DNA from: Aureimonas sp. AU20
GTDB lineage: Bacteria; Pseudomonadota; Alphaproteobacteria; Rhizobiales; Rhizobiaceae
Assembly (NCBI RefSeq): GCF_001442755.1
Contig: NZ_CP006367.1
Coordinates: 868,001-932,000, forward strand
Direction of reading: 5' to 3'
DNA: 64,000 bases
The translations under genes and the position numbers were made by a program. Within the stretch, counting starts at the first letter, position 1; each line of letters begins with the position of its first letter. The notes under the pieces are model-generated. The model had not been told where the DNA came from and ran no database searches. It saw only the letters and a list, made by a program, of their open reading frames with translations. Below are positions 6,953 to 15,563 of the stretch, in pieces.

Positions 6953-9868
6953 TCAGATCTTTATCCAAGGCAGAGCATCTTTGTCCTTGGAGCGCTCCAT
7001 AACGATGCGCATAGTGCCGATCCACTCGATTACCTTGCCAGCGGGATCGCGGATCGGCACCGCACGCGACAGCGTCCCGCCAAGACCGCCATCAGGAAGC
7101 TGGATGCGGTGCTCTAGTTCAAACATTTCCCCCGTCTCGACTGCGCCGCGGATCGCCTCCAAGACGAGGATGCGATCTGGCCCTGCTACATAGGCATCAA
7201 GCCACCGCGACATAGGCTGATCGGTGCTGGAAACGAAGGCGTTGTCGTTCACGAAAAGAAGCTGGCTCCAGTCGGCGTTCGTCCGATACACCACATCGGC
7301 GCTTGCCATGATAAAGGCGCGCAGCCGGGCCTCGCTCTCACGCAGCGCCAGTTCGGTCCGTTTGCGCAAGGAGATGTCGTCGAAGGTGATCACCACTCCC
7401 TCCACACGATCGTCAAGCGTTCGATAGAGCCTGACACGTACCATCAACCAACGCCCGTCGCGGCTGCTGACCTCTTCCTCGATCGGCTTCAAATCGCGCA
7501 GGACGCACCGCACGTCGCGCTCGAGGCCATCGTAGGCGAGGTGGTGTGTGAAGTCGGTAATGACGCGCCCGACATCCCCTTGCGCGACGTTGAAGAGAGT
7601 TGCCACAGGCGGCGTGAACATGCGGATGCGCAGGTTCGTATCGAGAAACAGCGTCCCAATTTCGGAGGAAGCGGTCAGGTTCTGTAAATCGTTGTGGGAA
7701 GCAGAGATAACCGACAACTTGTCTTTCAGCTCGGCATTGACGGTCTGCAACTCCTCGTTGATCGAATGGAGCTCCTCCTTGGAGGTCTCCAGCTCCTCGG
7801 CGGTAGACCGGTACTCCTCGTTCAGGGACTGCAATTCTTCGTTTGCCGCGCGTAGATCCTGTACCACCGCCTCGTACTCGCGGCGCATTGCCTCGCCACG
7901 GTGCTGTGCTTCGCGAAGCTGGTCGAGCACCCGCTGCAGTTCGCCCGGGGGAGCATCGGCGCTCGCATCGTCCTCCGACGTCTCCCATCGATCGTGCTCC
8001 AGAAAGCTGACGATCGCGCGCGGTGCGCCGCCGGCAGCCGGAGGAACAGGCGCCACATGGAGTACGACGCCGCGACGAACAGTATCGAACTGGACCCCGA
8101 TCGAACGTGTCAGCGTGGATTCGCCGTGGTCAAAGGCACGCTCCAATGCGACTTGCAGATCGAGGCTGAGCTCGTGCCTCACGATGTGAAGCAACTTGTT
8201 CGTGGACGGCCCACCCGGCATCGCGATGAAGCGTCCAGCTCTCGGCGATAGATGGAGGATCGTATGTTCGGCGTCCACGAGCGCGCTAGGGGGGGCTCTC
8301 GCCTCCAATGCTGCCGCGTGCATCGCGCCGAGAAGCTCGGCAGCATCGATCCGCTCCGCAATGGGTCGTGGTGCGGGAGCCGGCGACCGATAGGGTGCGA
8401 AGGCAGCCGAAAGCGGAAACGCGACCGAAGCGGCCTGCGGTTGTGAGAGGTAGAGGCGAGCCTCGCGATCCAGTGCGACGAAGAACCCCTGCGTGGTATC
8501 GGCGGCCTCGGCCGAGCCAAGAAAGAGGTAGCGGTTCGAGCGCAGGGCGTAGTGGAAGGTCGCGCAGACCTGCTGCTGCAGAGCTCGCTCCATGTAGATC
8601 ATAACGTTTCGGCAAACCACGAGGTCGAGCCGCACGAAAGGGGGCTCGCGCACGACGCTGTGAAGCGAGAACAGAACAATGTCCCGGATTTCCGGCCCGA
8701 CACGATAGTGCGTTCCCTCGTTCACAAAGAAGCGACGCAGCCGCTCGGGCGACACCTGAGCCTCGATCGTGTGCGGGTAGCGTCCCTCGCGTGCGGTGGC
8801 GAGGGCCCTCTCGTCCACATCGCTCGCAAATACCTGGATGGGTACGTGGACCTGGAGCCGGTCAGCTTCCTCCAGAAGCAGGATGGCAAGGCTGTAGGCC
8901 TCCTCGCCCGTAGCGCAGCCCACCACCCATGCCCGCACCTCGCCCGAGTCCCCGATCGCTTCAAGCAGTGGTCGGATGGCACGCCGGCGCAGTGCCTCGA
9001 ATGCGGATGGGTCGCGAAAGAACATCGTGACCGAGATCAGTAGGTCGGCCAGAAGCTTGTTGGTCTCCTCTGGCGTCTGCTGCAGGAAACTGGCGTAATC
9101 CTCGATCTGCAGGATGCGGTGCATCTGCATGCGACGCGCGATGCGTCGTAGGACAGTCGCCCGCTTGTAGTTCGTGAAGTCGTGGCCGGTGCGCTGGCGC
9201 AGCAGGAGCAGGATGCGGCGTAGGTCGCCCGCGGCATCCTCACTTGGAATGGCGACCGTCGCCTTGCCGCGTGCGACCTCGGCGATGTGTCCGGCCAAGC
9301 GTGCGACCGGGGCAATGAAGTCGGCCGAGCCGGTCGTGATCGCGGCTAAAGGCATGCTGGGGAAGTCAGCCTCACTTGGTTCCTGCACCAGGATTGTGCC
9401 GCCAGCCTCCTTCGACGTTCGTACGCCCTGAGCTCCATCCGAACCGCCGCCCGATAGGATTACGGCGATCCCGTCTCCCCGTCCTCGTGCCACCGATCGC
9501 AAAAGAAGGTCGATCGGCGCGCGCTGTCCGCGCGGCTCCACGAACGGACGGGCCGCGACATCGTCACCGTCGATCACGAGTTCGCGATCGGGTGCAATGA
9601 TGTAGACATGGTCGGGTTCGATCCGAAGGGTGTCCACCACCTGCTGCACCGGCATATTCGTGCAAGTGGCGAGGATCTCGGGTAGTGCGCTTGGGTGGTC
9701 CGGCGACAGGTGGATTACGACCACATAGGCCAGCCCCAGGTTGTCGGGCAGGTCCCGAAAGAGGTGTTGGAGAGCCACGATGCCGCCTGCGGACGCTCCA
9801 ACCGCGCAGATCGGGGTCAGAACTATCGGAAGACTAGAAGACGGTTCGTGGTGGTCGTCCATGGCCAT
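6953..9868 (-). CDS. CheB-CheR-PAS fusion protein without kinase domain
   Basis: About 971 residues from ATG 9868 (GAGGGG five bases upstream; GTG 9874 and ATG 9862 also in frame). An N-terminal CheB methylesterase carries the triad Ser26 (VGASAGG), His53 (VIHLSPDH) and Asp144 (SGGGSDG). It is followed by a CheR methyltransferase (about 215-480) with the SAM motif GCATGEEAYSLA and CRNVMIYM. A long coiled coil (about 640-715, SLNEEYRSTAEELETSKEEL) and two PAS domains come next (about 725-850 and 855-960). The protein stops right after the second PAS (ERSKDKDALPWIKI). Many relatives continue into an HWE/HisKA2 histidine kinase, so this one may be regulatory only. No receptor or CheA lies nearby. 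It probably acts in a signalling or stress pathway rather than in chemotaxis proper. Confidence 0.92.
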   Translation of the reverse strand: MAMDDHHEPSSSLPIVLTPICAVGASAGGIVALQHLFRDLPDNLGLAYVVVIHLSPDHPSALPEILATCTNMPVQQVVDTLRIEPDHVYIIAPDRELVIDGDDVAARPFVEPRGQRAPIDLLLRSVARGRGDGIAVILSGGGSDGAQGVRTSKEAGGTILVQEPSEADFPSMPLAAITTGSADFIAPVARLAGHIAEVARGKATVAIPSEDAAGDLRRILLLLRQRTGHDFTNYKRATVLRRIARRMQMHRILQIEDYASFLQQTPEETNKLLADLLISVTMFFRDPSAFEALRRRAIRPLLEAIGDSGEVRAWVVGCATGEEAYSLAILLLEEADRLQVHVPIQVFASDVDERALATAREGRYPHTIEAQVSPERLRRFFVNEGTHYRVGPEIRDIVLFSLHSVVREPPFVRLDLVVCRNVMIYMERALQQQVCATFHYALRSNRYLFLGSAEAADTTQGFFVALDREARLYLSQPQAASVAFPLSAAFAPYRSPAPAPRPIAERIDAAELLGAMHAAALEARAPPSALVDAEHTILHLSPRAGRFIAMPGGPSTNKLLHIVRHELSLDLQVALERAFDHGESTLTRSIGVQFDTVRRGVVLHVAPVPPAAGGAPRAIVSFLEHDRWETSEDDASADAPPGELQRVLDQLREAQHRGEAMRREYEAVVQDLRAANEELQSLNEEYRSTAEELETSKEELHSINEELQTVNAELKDKLSVISASHNDLQNLTASSEIGTLFLDTNLRIRMFTPPVATLFNVAQGDVGRVITDFTHHLAYDGLERDVRCVLRDLKPIEEEVSSRDGRWLMVRVRLYRTLDDRVEGVVITFDDISLRKRTELALRESEARLRAFIMASADVVYRTNADWSQLLFVNDNAFVSSTDQPMSRWLDAYVAGPDRILVLEAIRGAVETGEMFELEHRIQLPDGGLGGTLSRAVPIRDPAGKVIEWIGTMRIVMERSKDKDALPWIKI

Positions 9869-9943
9869 ACGCACCCCTCAAGGCTTTAGGTTGTCTATGC
9901 TTCGCCGCCGCTACTTGCGGCAATGCGATGGATTTTGTGTCCG

Positions 9944-10051
9944 TCATCCGAGGCATGGATTATAGGCGAGAATGATCCCGTCGCGCAGTCCGGAGATCAA
10001 TTGGTGGAGCTGACAATGGTCAGGGGCCGTCTCCGTCTCGAGGGTCGCCAT
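9944..10051 (-). pseudogene. 5' fragment of a PAS-domain gene, paralogue of the gene at 29.5 kb
   Basis: Thirty-six codons from ATG 10051 to TGA 9944, MATLETETAPDHCQLHQLIS then GLRDGIILAYNPCLG. This aligns with MANPKTETDPDRRQLHQLIS-GLRDGVILLGLDQ of the PAS gene starting at 29544. The match ends at GLRDGIIL, after which the sequence is unrelated, so the body of the gene has been lost. The 130 bases upstream are also shared between the two loci. It lies just upstream of the CheB-CheR-PAS gene on the same strand. Confidence 0.8.
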
Positions 10052-10185
10052 GATGTCTTATCCTTGCTCCGGCTCTCGAATGCCCGAAAGCGCGATCCGC
10101 ACCGGCATCGCCATGCCTGTTCACCTGAACGAAGATTGTCGGCTTTGGGGACGGAAGCATGTCGCATTCGTGCCATGGATGGGTC
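10052..10185 (-). repeat. Duplicated PAS-gene leader, copy 1
   Basis: Read on the minus strand, the region upstream of the truncated PAS fragment matches 29405-29543 at roughly 85% by eye, right up to the ATG. Both contain the inverted repeat GTTCA-GG-TGAAC (here 10119-10130 on the complement) followed by the same GC-rich block, and both end GAGCAAGGATRAGAYRTC before ATG. Conservation of a non-coding leader implies a regulatory role or a recent duplication. Confidence 0.75.
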
Positions 10186-10189
10186 GTTT

Positions 10190-10292
10190 TCGGAACGGCA
10201 GCTTTCTACTCGAGCAACCCGAAAGCCGCCGGTCCGCTATCGGCCCGTATCTAAAACCGATCGGAAGGCAGCGGAGGGTGGTTTCCTGCCGG
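10190..10292 (+). repeat. Dispersed intergenic repeat, copy 1 (modules A and B)
   Basis: Full copy of a repeat found nine times in the window. Module A has GGCAGCTTTC, then CCCGAAAGC, then GGTCCGCTATCGGCCC. Module B has AAAACCGATCGGAAGGCAG followed by GGAGGGTGG. Module A carries complementary GAAAGC/GCTTTC-type segments that can pair. Confidence 0.75.
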
Positions 10293-10423
10293 TCAGCTTT
10301 CGATCGCGAACACCGCGAAAGCCGACATTCGTCGTACGGCAGGAGCGACGTTTCCGACGCCTTGAACTGAAGCAATCGCTCGGGGCAAGCTACCGAGCCC
10401 GGAAGTTCAAAGGAAGCTGGACG

Positions 10424-10675
10424 TTGACGAATCGGCAGATAATCGACCGCACCGAATGGGCCGAGGATGAACGCCTTTGGCAAGGCGAATTCGAGGGCAG
10501 CGCCTTCGGCACCGGCCTCTCCGTCATGTTCTTCAGCACCGAAACGCCGGGACGGGGCCCCAAGCCTCGCTCGCACCCTTATGATGAGGTGTTCATCAGG
10601 GGGCTGTCCGGGTCGAGAAGCAGGGAGCTGATGTTCCTGAGGACCGCAGGGGTTCCGACAGGGATGATGGCATAG
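10424..10675 (+). pseudogene. Cupin-domain protein, 5' fragment
   Basis: From TTG 10424 (AGGAAGC seven bases upstream) the frame reads LTNRQIIDRTEWAEDERLWQ, then GLSVMFFSTETPGRGPKPRS and HPYDEVFI. These are the opening and first metal-binding strand of a small cupin protein (GRGPxxHxHPYDEVFIV pattern; here RSHPYDE keeps one His). Homology breaks off at DEVFI near 10593, where the sequence joins the complement of a truncated oxidoreductase gene. The chimeric frame then runs to a stop at 10675. The second half of the barrel is missing. Confidence 0.65.
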
Positions 10676-10851
10676 TCCGCGACAGTGCCGGCGTTTCCGT
10701 AGGAGGCCCCCGATCCGGGCTCATTCGGCTCGATCAGGACCACTTCATGCCCATCGGAGCGAAGCTGCAGGGCGGTCGTCAGTCCGATCACACCGCCGCC
10801 GATGATCGCGATTTCGGTCGATACGTTTTCCATCGAGTTGATCTTGCTCAC
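10579..10851 (-). pseudogene. FAD-dependent amino-acid dehydrogenase (DadA-like), 5' fragment
   Basis: Ninety codons beginning MSKINSMENVSTEIAIIGGG. The Rossmann FAD-binding motif IIGGGVIGLTTALQL is followed by VVLIEPNEPGSGASYGNAGT, as in D-amino-acid dehydrogenases and related DAO-family flavoproteins of about 415 residues. It ends abruptly with LLDPDSPLMNTSS. More than three quarters of the protein is missing. The break coincides with the truncation of the convergent cupin fragment, so one deletion probably removed the 3' parts of both. GTG 10851 or ATG 10833 was the original start. Confidence 0.8.
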
Positions 10852-11092
10852 CGGAGATCACCGCCTTGCCGGTGGCGTGACAAGCATGCGCCAGGTCGCC
10901 GGCAATGACCGACCGGAAGTGCATCAACAAGCGATCCAAATCGCGGTGAAAGCCGTTAGATCGGCTTTGCTCCCAAACCTGAACGTCCGCTCCTGAGGAA
11001 GGCGAATGCCATTCCAAAGGTCCGCTTGAGGTCGGAAGCGGATTGGCCACCTTCGCGAGTCCAATCGTCACGCCACGAATGGGCTCGGCTGG

Positions 11093-11827
11093 TTACGCGC
11101 CTCCGGTTTTCGGAGCGCCTAGCTTGGGAATTTTCGCGGAACGAGGCTCAGGCTGCCGGTCTGCCTTCGTGGCGAACCAGAGGACATGCTTTGTCCCGCG
11201 TCCGCGTCCGGCCTTCACGCGCATCTCCTCCACCTGGAAGCCGGCGCGGCCAAGGCGCGCGGTGAAGGCCGGGTCTGCCCCTTGTGACCAGATGCCAAGG
11301 ATACCGCCCGGCGTCAGCGCCTGCAGGGAGACGGCAAGGCCCGCCGGCCCATAGAGCCGATCATTGCCGCTTCGCGTCAGGCCGCCCGGCCCGTTGTCGA
11401 CGTCGAGGAGAATGGCGTCGTAGGCACCGCGTGCCCGGCCGATCGTCTCTGCCACATCTTCCACGGCAATGGCGACGCGGGGATCCGTCAGCGTTTCACC
11501 GAAGACATCGGCCATCGGCCCCCGCGCCCAGTCCACGACGCCCGGCACGAGTTCGGCGACGGTGACGCTGGCCTCCGGCGCGAGGTTCGCCAGCGCGGCA
11601 CGCAGCGTGAAGCCCATGCCGAGGCCACCGATCAGGACGCGCGCAGCTTTGCGTGGGCCGATCCGCTCTGCCGCAATCGTGGCTAGGGCCTCCTCCGAGC
11701 CGCTGAGGCGGCTGTTCATCAGCTCGGTGCCGCCGATCATGATGGAATATTCCGAGCCGCGCCGCATGAGACGCAGTTCGCCGCCGCCCGGAACGGGTGC
11801 GATTCCGAGCGGCACCCAGGGGATCAA
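11093..11827 (-). CDS. Spermidine synthase-like SAM-binding protein
   Basis: 244 residues resembling the polyamine-synthase/SAM-methyltransferase fold: glycine-rich nucleotide motif VLIGGLGMGFTLRAAL (about 64-79), acidic residue after strand 2 (VAELVPGVVDWA), and YDAILLDVDNGP. The N-terminal tetramerisation domain of true SpeE is reduced (YSIMIGGTELMNSR is the remaining part), so spermidine synthase activity is uncertain. Such short homologues are common in alphaproteobacteria and usually annotated as spermidine synthase-like. Single gene; two strong hairpins lie upstream, between it and rsgA. Confidence 0.75.
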   Translation of the reverse strand: MIPWVPLGIAPVPGGGELRLMRRGSEYSIMIGGTELMNSRLSGSEEALATIAAERIGPRKAARVLIGGLGMGFTLRAALANLAPEASVTVAELVPGVVDWARGPMADVFGETLTDPRVAIAVEDVAETIGRARGAYDAILLDVDNGPGGLTRSGNDRLYGPAGLAVSLQALTPGGILGIWSQGADPAFTARLGRAGFQVEEMRVKAGRGRGTKHVLWFATKADRQPEPRSAKIPKLGAPKTGGA

Positions 11828-11919
11828 CGGCCAGTCCTCTCGGCAAGGGCGCTCGGGCGCTCAGCTTCGGCGACGTGGAGAAGAGCGGTCATAGGCAGGC
11901 TCGCTGTGGCATCTCAAGC

Positions 11920-11959
11920 ATTATCCCAGGCAAAACGTATCCGCTTTGCCTGGGATAAT
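11920..11959. repeat. Perfect 15-bp inverted repeat (hairpin 1)
   Basis: ATTATCCCAGGCAAA at 11920-11934 and its exact complement at 11945-11959 surround a 10-base loop. The core GGCAAARCG-N4-CGCTTTGCC also occurs at 21310-21331. There is no T-tract, so it is not a standard terminator. Confidence 0.85.
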
Positions 11960-11976
11960 GAGGAAAAATCAGAAAA

Positions 11977-12024
11977 CCGAGAAGCATGTCCGGTGAACCC
12001 TTCTTCACCGGACATGCTTCTCGG
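11977..12024. repeat. Perfect 21-bp inverted repeat (hairpin 2)
   Basis: The arm 11977-11997, which contains GAAGCATGTCCGGTGAA, is exactly complementary to 12004-12024, with a 6-base loop CCCTTC. It is 17 bases from hairpin 1. The length and perfection exceed a normal terminator. It lies between the divergently oriented ends of two minus-strand genes (downstream of rsgA), so it may still stop transcription or stabilise the rsgA message. Confidence 0.85.
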
Positions 12025-12193
12025 CGCCTCACTGGTAACGCGCCGGCGCAGAGCCCGCGAGGGATTTTGCGATCCTATGGCACGCCCATCGCCGTGGATG
12101 TCGGACACCTCAGTGTGCTGCTCGGCGCGACCCTTGCAGCTAGAGCGCTGACGGCGATCTTTCTGTGAAACGGCGACAGTCTCGGACGAGCTT

Positions 12194-13243
12194 TCAGCGT
12201 CGCTTGCCGCGGCCCCCGCCGACCGGACCGCCTGCCGCTCGGGTCTTGGTCCGGTCGTTCTGCGCGTTCTCGTTCTGGAGAAGACGCCAGCGTTCCAGGC
12301 GCTGAGGATCGACGGTGCCCTCCGTCACGGCCGCGCGCACCGCGCATCCGGGTTCATGCTCATGGGTGCAGTCGCGGAAGCGGCAGCGGGCCGCAAGTTC
12401 CGTGATCTCGGCGAACAGAACGTCCAGCCCGTCGGCGAGGTCGCTGACTTGCAAGGTGCGGATGCCGGGCGTGTCGATGACCCAGCCTCCTCCCAGGATG
12501 GGGTGGAGCGAGCGGGCTGTCGTGGTGTGACGCCCCTTGGCGTCCTGTTCGCGGATGGACCCGGTTTCTTGTGGCGGTTCCTCGGTCGCGCCGACCAGCG
12601 TGTTCACCAGCGTCGATTTGCCGACGCCCGACGAGCCGACCAGGGCGACCGTTCGCCCGCTCCCGCACCAGCGTGCGAGCGCGGCGACGGACTGTGCCGC
12701 CTTGGGGTGGACCACCACCACGTCGAGCCCGCGCTGCAGGGCACGGGCCCCGTCTTCGTAGGACGCGAGGTCCTCGGCCAAATCGGCTTTGGTCAACACG
12801 ATCACCGGCTCGATGCCGGCTTGATTGGCCCAAGCGAGATACCGCTCGAGCCGCGCCGGACTAAAGTCCAGGTTGCACGATGTCACGATGAGGAGCGTGT
12901 CGATGTTCGCCCCGCCCAGCTGAGGGACGACGCTGCCCGAAACGCGACGCTCGATCACGGACCGGCGTTCGAGGCGACGGTGGAGACGCGCCGTAACGGG
13001 ATCGACAAGAACGAAGTCCCCCACGGCGAAATGGCTGGTGTTGACGTCTGGTCCAAGCACCGGCTCGACTGGCCCATGCGCGGACAGGGCGGTCAGGCGC
13101 GAGCGGTGGACCCGAGCGATGCGAGCCGGCTCGAGCCCCGCATCGCCTGACGTGATCTGCTCAGCAAAGAATGCGCTCCAACCCAGCGCGATGAGGGGGT
13201 CATGCCCGGCGGATTGCGTCGGCGCGCTCAACGGCCAGCCCAA
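12194..13243 (-). CDS. rsgA: Ribosome small-subunit-dependent GTPase RsgA
   Basis: 349 residues; assists late 30S subunit maturation. An N-terminal OB-fold (about 45-110) is followed by a circularly permuted GTPase. The G4 motif LTKADL precedes the P-loop GSSGVGKST, then G3 DTPGIR, which is diagnostic. The zinc knuckle is CRFRDCTHEHEPGC. The C-terminus is basic (GGRGKRR). The frame opens at TTG 13243 without a clear ribosome site; no in-frame ATG is near, so the exact start is uncertain. Its upstream region carries a dispersed repeat. Confidence 0.93.
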   Translation of the reverse strand: MGWPLSAPTQSAGHDPLIALGWSAFFAEQITSGDAGLEPARIARVHRSRLTALSAHGPVEPVLGPDVNTSHFAVGDFVLVDPVTARLHRRLERRSVIERRVSGSVVPQLGGANIDTLLIVTSCNLDFSPARLERYLAWANQAGIEPVIVLTKADLAEDLASYEDGARALQRGLDVVVVHPKAAQSVAALARWCGSGRTVALVGSSGVGKSTLVNTLVGATEEPPQETGSIREQDAKGRHTTTARSLHPILGGGWVIDTPGIRTLQVSDLADGLDVLFAEITELAARCRFRDCTHEHEPGCAVRAAVTEGTVDPQRLERWRLLQNENAQNDRTKTRAAGGPVGGGRGKRR

Positions 13244-13764
13244 TGCAATAGGACGGGCGCGTTCGAGTCCTGACTGGCGTGGTCACCCTTCGTTGCCATG
13301 ATGTCTCGTTCCTGTTCGCTCAAGGCTTTTGGGTTCCAACGGGCTTTCCGTACCATCCCCTTCCATATCGTTGCGCGCGGGGTACGGGAACAGCAAACCT
13401 GTCCGGGCTTGGCTGTAGGCCCAATCCTGGTTCCGACTTGAACGCCTGTCCGAGACTCTCTGCGGGTTGGCTTGCGCGTGCTCACCGACCAGTTGGCGAC
13501 CTACTCGGCCGGTACCGCCGGCGTCCAGTTCGGCTCGTTCGCGGAATGGCCGCTTATCGCGCCATGCGCCCGAAAGCTGCCTGTGTGCTTTCGGCCCGCA
13601 TCTGAAACCGATTGGAAGGCAGGGGAGGGTGGATACCTGCCGTTAGACTTGATCAAGCGCGACGGACGAATGTCACGGACGTTTTGTACAACACGGTCAA
13701 AGGAGTGGGAGAGGGCGTGTCATTGTGACTGCGGCTTCTAGGGTTCAAAGTATTCGGAAGTGAC
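13244..13764. other. Intergenic region upstream of chrA and rsgA
   Basis: No convincing gene in about 520 bases between the divergent rsgA and chrA starts. It holds the promoters of both and, at 13541-13643, one full copy of the dispersed repeat. The sequence between 13380 and 13540 is unassigned. Confidence 0.5.
13541..13643 (+). repeat. Dispersed intergenic repeat, copy 2 (modules A and B)
   Basis: GCGGAATGGCCGC, CCCGAAAGCTGCC and GCTTTCGGCCC (module A), followed by TCTGAAACCGATTGGAAGGC and GGGGAGGGTGG (module B). Same orientation as copy 1. Confidence 0.75.
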
Positions 13765-14985
13765 ATGACCGACCACGTCCATGGAGACCGAGACCGCGTT
13801 ACGCGTGGAAGTTTCGGCGAGGTCTTCCGCGTCTTCCTGAAGCTTGGCCTAACCTCCTTCGGCGGACCCATCGCCCATCTCGGCTATTTTCGCGCAGAAC
13901 TCGTTGAACGACGTCGCTGGATCGGCGAGAGCGGCTACGCCGACCTCGTCGCTTTGTGCCAATTCCTGCCCGGTCCCGCCTCGAGCCAAGTCGGCTTCGC
14001 GCTTGGGCTGCTGCGTGCGGGCTTCCTTGGAGCACTCGCCGCCTTCCTGGCCTTTACGCTGCCGTCGGCAATCCTGCTCGTCGCCTTTGCGTACGGGGCC
14101 GACGTGTTCGGCGGGCCGATCGGGCACGGCGTCATCTCAGGTCTCAAGATCGTCGCCGTCGCAATCGTCGCGCAAGCCGTGTGGGGCATGGCCCGCAGCC
14201 TTTGTCCGGACCGGGAACGGGCGACGATTGCGGTGGGCGCCGTCCTGGTGCTTGTGGTCTCGGGAGATGCGCTCGGGCAGATCGCCGCGATCGTCCTTGG
14301 CGCCCTCGCCGGTCTTGCCTGGTGCCGTGGAAGCGCGTTGGCGGCCTCCACTCAGCTATCGTTCGGCGTCTCGCGCAAGATCGGTATCGCCTGCCTGATC
14401 CTGTTCGCGACCCTGCTCGTAGGGCTACCTCTGTTGGCGTCGGGGGTAGGGTCGCAATCGCTGGTGGTGTTCAGCGCATTCTATCGATCCGGCTCGCTGG
14501 TGTTTGGGGGTGGCCACGTGATGCTGCCTCTGCTGGAAGCTGAGACCGTCCGAACGGGCTGGGTCTCCGCCGACGCGTTCCTTGCCGGCTACGGTGCAGC
14601 GCAGGCAATGCCGGGCCCGCTGTTCACCTTCGCCGCCTACCTCGGTGCGGTGCTCGGCCCCGCGCCCAACGCCGTCGTCGGCGCCACGATCGCGTTGGTG
14701 GCGATCTTCCTTCCCGGTTTTCTGCTGCTGCTCGCGGCGCTGCCGTTCTGGGATGTGCTGCGTGGACGGTCGAAGATGCAGGCGATCATGCGCGGGGTGA
14801 ACGCCGCGGTCGTCGGAATCCTGGGGGCCGCGCTCTACGATCCGGTTTTCACAAGTGCTGTGGTCGACAGGCGCTCGTTCGCGCTTGCCCTGACCTGTTT
14901 CGCACTTCTGATGGTCTGGAATGCGCCGCCTTGGCTGGTCGTTCTGCTCGGTACGCTGGGGGGCATCCTCATCGGCGCACGATAA
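13765..14985 (+). CDS. chrA: Chromate transporter ChrA
   Basis: 406 residues, the normal size of the two-domain CHR family that exports chromate using membrane potential. The N-terminal repeat has LGLTSFGGPIAHLGYFR and ALCQFLPGPASSQVGF. The C-terminal repeat has the corresponding GSLVFGGGHVMLPLLEAE and GYGAAQAMPGPLFTFAAYLG. About ten membrane segments are visible. A Shine-Dalgarno-like GGAAG lies six bases before ATG 13765. It stands alone, with no chrB regulator. Confidence 0.92.
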   Translation: MTDHVHGDRDRVTRGSFGEVFRVFLKLGLTSFGGPIAHLGYFRAELVERRRWIGESGYADLVALCQFLPGPASSQVGFALGLLRAGFLGALAAFLAFTLPSAILLVAFAYGADVFGGPIGHGVISGLKIVAVAIVAQAVWGMARSLCPDRERATIAVGAVLVLVVSGDALGQIAAIVLGALAGLAWCRGSALAASTQLSFGVSRKIGIACLILFATLLVGLPLLASGVGSQSLVVFSAFYRSGSLVFGGGHVMLPLLEAETVRTGWVSADAFLAGYGAAQAMPGPLFTFAAYLGAVLGPAPNAVVGATIALVAIFLPGFLLLLAALPFWDVLRGRSKMQAIMRGVNAAVVGILGAALYDPVFTSAVVDRRSFALALTCFALLMVWNAPPWLVVLLGTLGGILIGAR

Positions 14986-15055
14986 GACGGGATCAAGAGA
15001 ACGACTGCTATCGAGCCCCGCGCTGCATCGTCCTGTGACTGTCTCGGGTCGAACG

Positions 15056-15147
15056 CGGACTGCCAGCTTTTGCTCGATCACACCGAAAGCGGACAGGCCG
15101 CTTTCGGCCCGAAACTGAAACCGATCAGAAGGCAGGGGAGGGTGGTT
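15056..15147 (+). repeat. Dispersed intergenic repeat, copy 3 (modules A and B)
   Basis: ACTGCCAGCTTTTGCTCGAT, ACCGAAAGCGGACAGGCC and GCTTTCGGCCCG, then ACTGAAACCGATCAGAAGGC and GGGGAGGGTGG. It ends directly beside the IS5-family remnant. Confidence 0.75.
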
Positions 15148-15155
15148 AGGGCCTT

Positions 15156-15503
15156 TTAGCGCCTGACCCAATCGAGGGCTGAGGGGGTGCAAAGGACGCC
15201 CAGGAAACTGGCAGCAGTCTTCTCGTGGCGTGTGGCGACGGCGCGCCATTCCTTCAGCCGAGCCCACAGCCGTTCAACCTTGTTGCGGTTGTTGGTGATC
15301 GAGTCTGGGCAGGCGACGGGCGCTTCGTGGCGGAGCGGCGGGATGGCGGGACGAGCGCCCATGTCCCAGATGTGATGGCGGAGGGCATGGCTGGTGGTGC
15401 CGCGGTCGGCCACGACCCATTTCGGGACGCCCGGCAGATGGTCCAAGAGCGGAACGGCGTGCGGCTGTTCGTGGGCCTGCACGGGTGCGAGGCTGAACAG
15501 GCC
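15156..15503 (-). pseudogene. IS5-family transposase, 3' fragment
   Basis: Open after a TAG at 15504-15506, reading GLFSLAPVQAHEQP and on through KWVVADRGTTSHALRHHIWD, RPAIPPLRHEAPVACPD, NNRNKVERLWARLKEWRAVA and LDWVRR. These are the last Asp (VADRG) and the catalytic Glu (VERLWARLKEW) of the DDE domain of IS5-group transposases. The first half is gone. The 3' border (TTAGGGCCTTTTAGCGC) looks like the end of the element. It separates the catabolic island from chrA. Confidence 0.85.
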
Positions 15504-15563
15504 CTAGTTCATCCGAGCTCATTCAACGTAGCCAATGTCCCCGATCGAAAGGGCACACCACTT

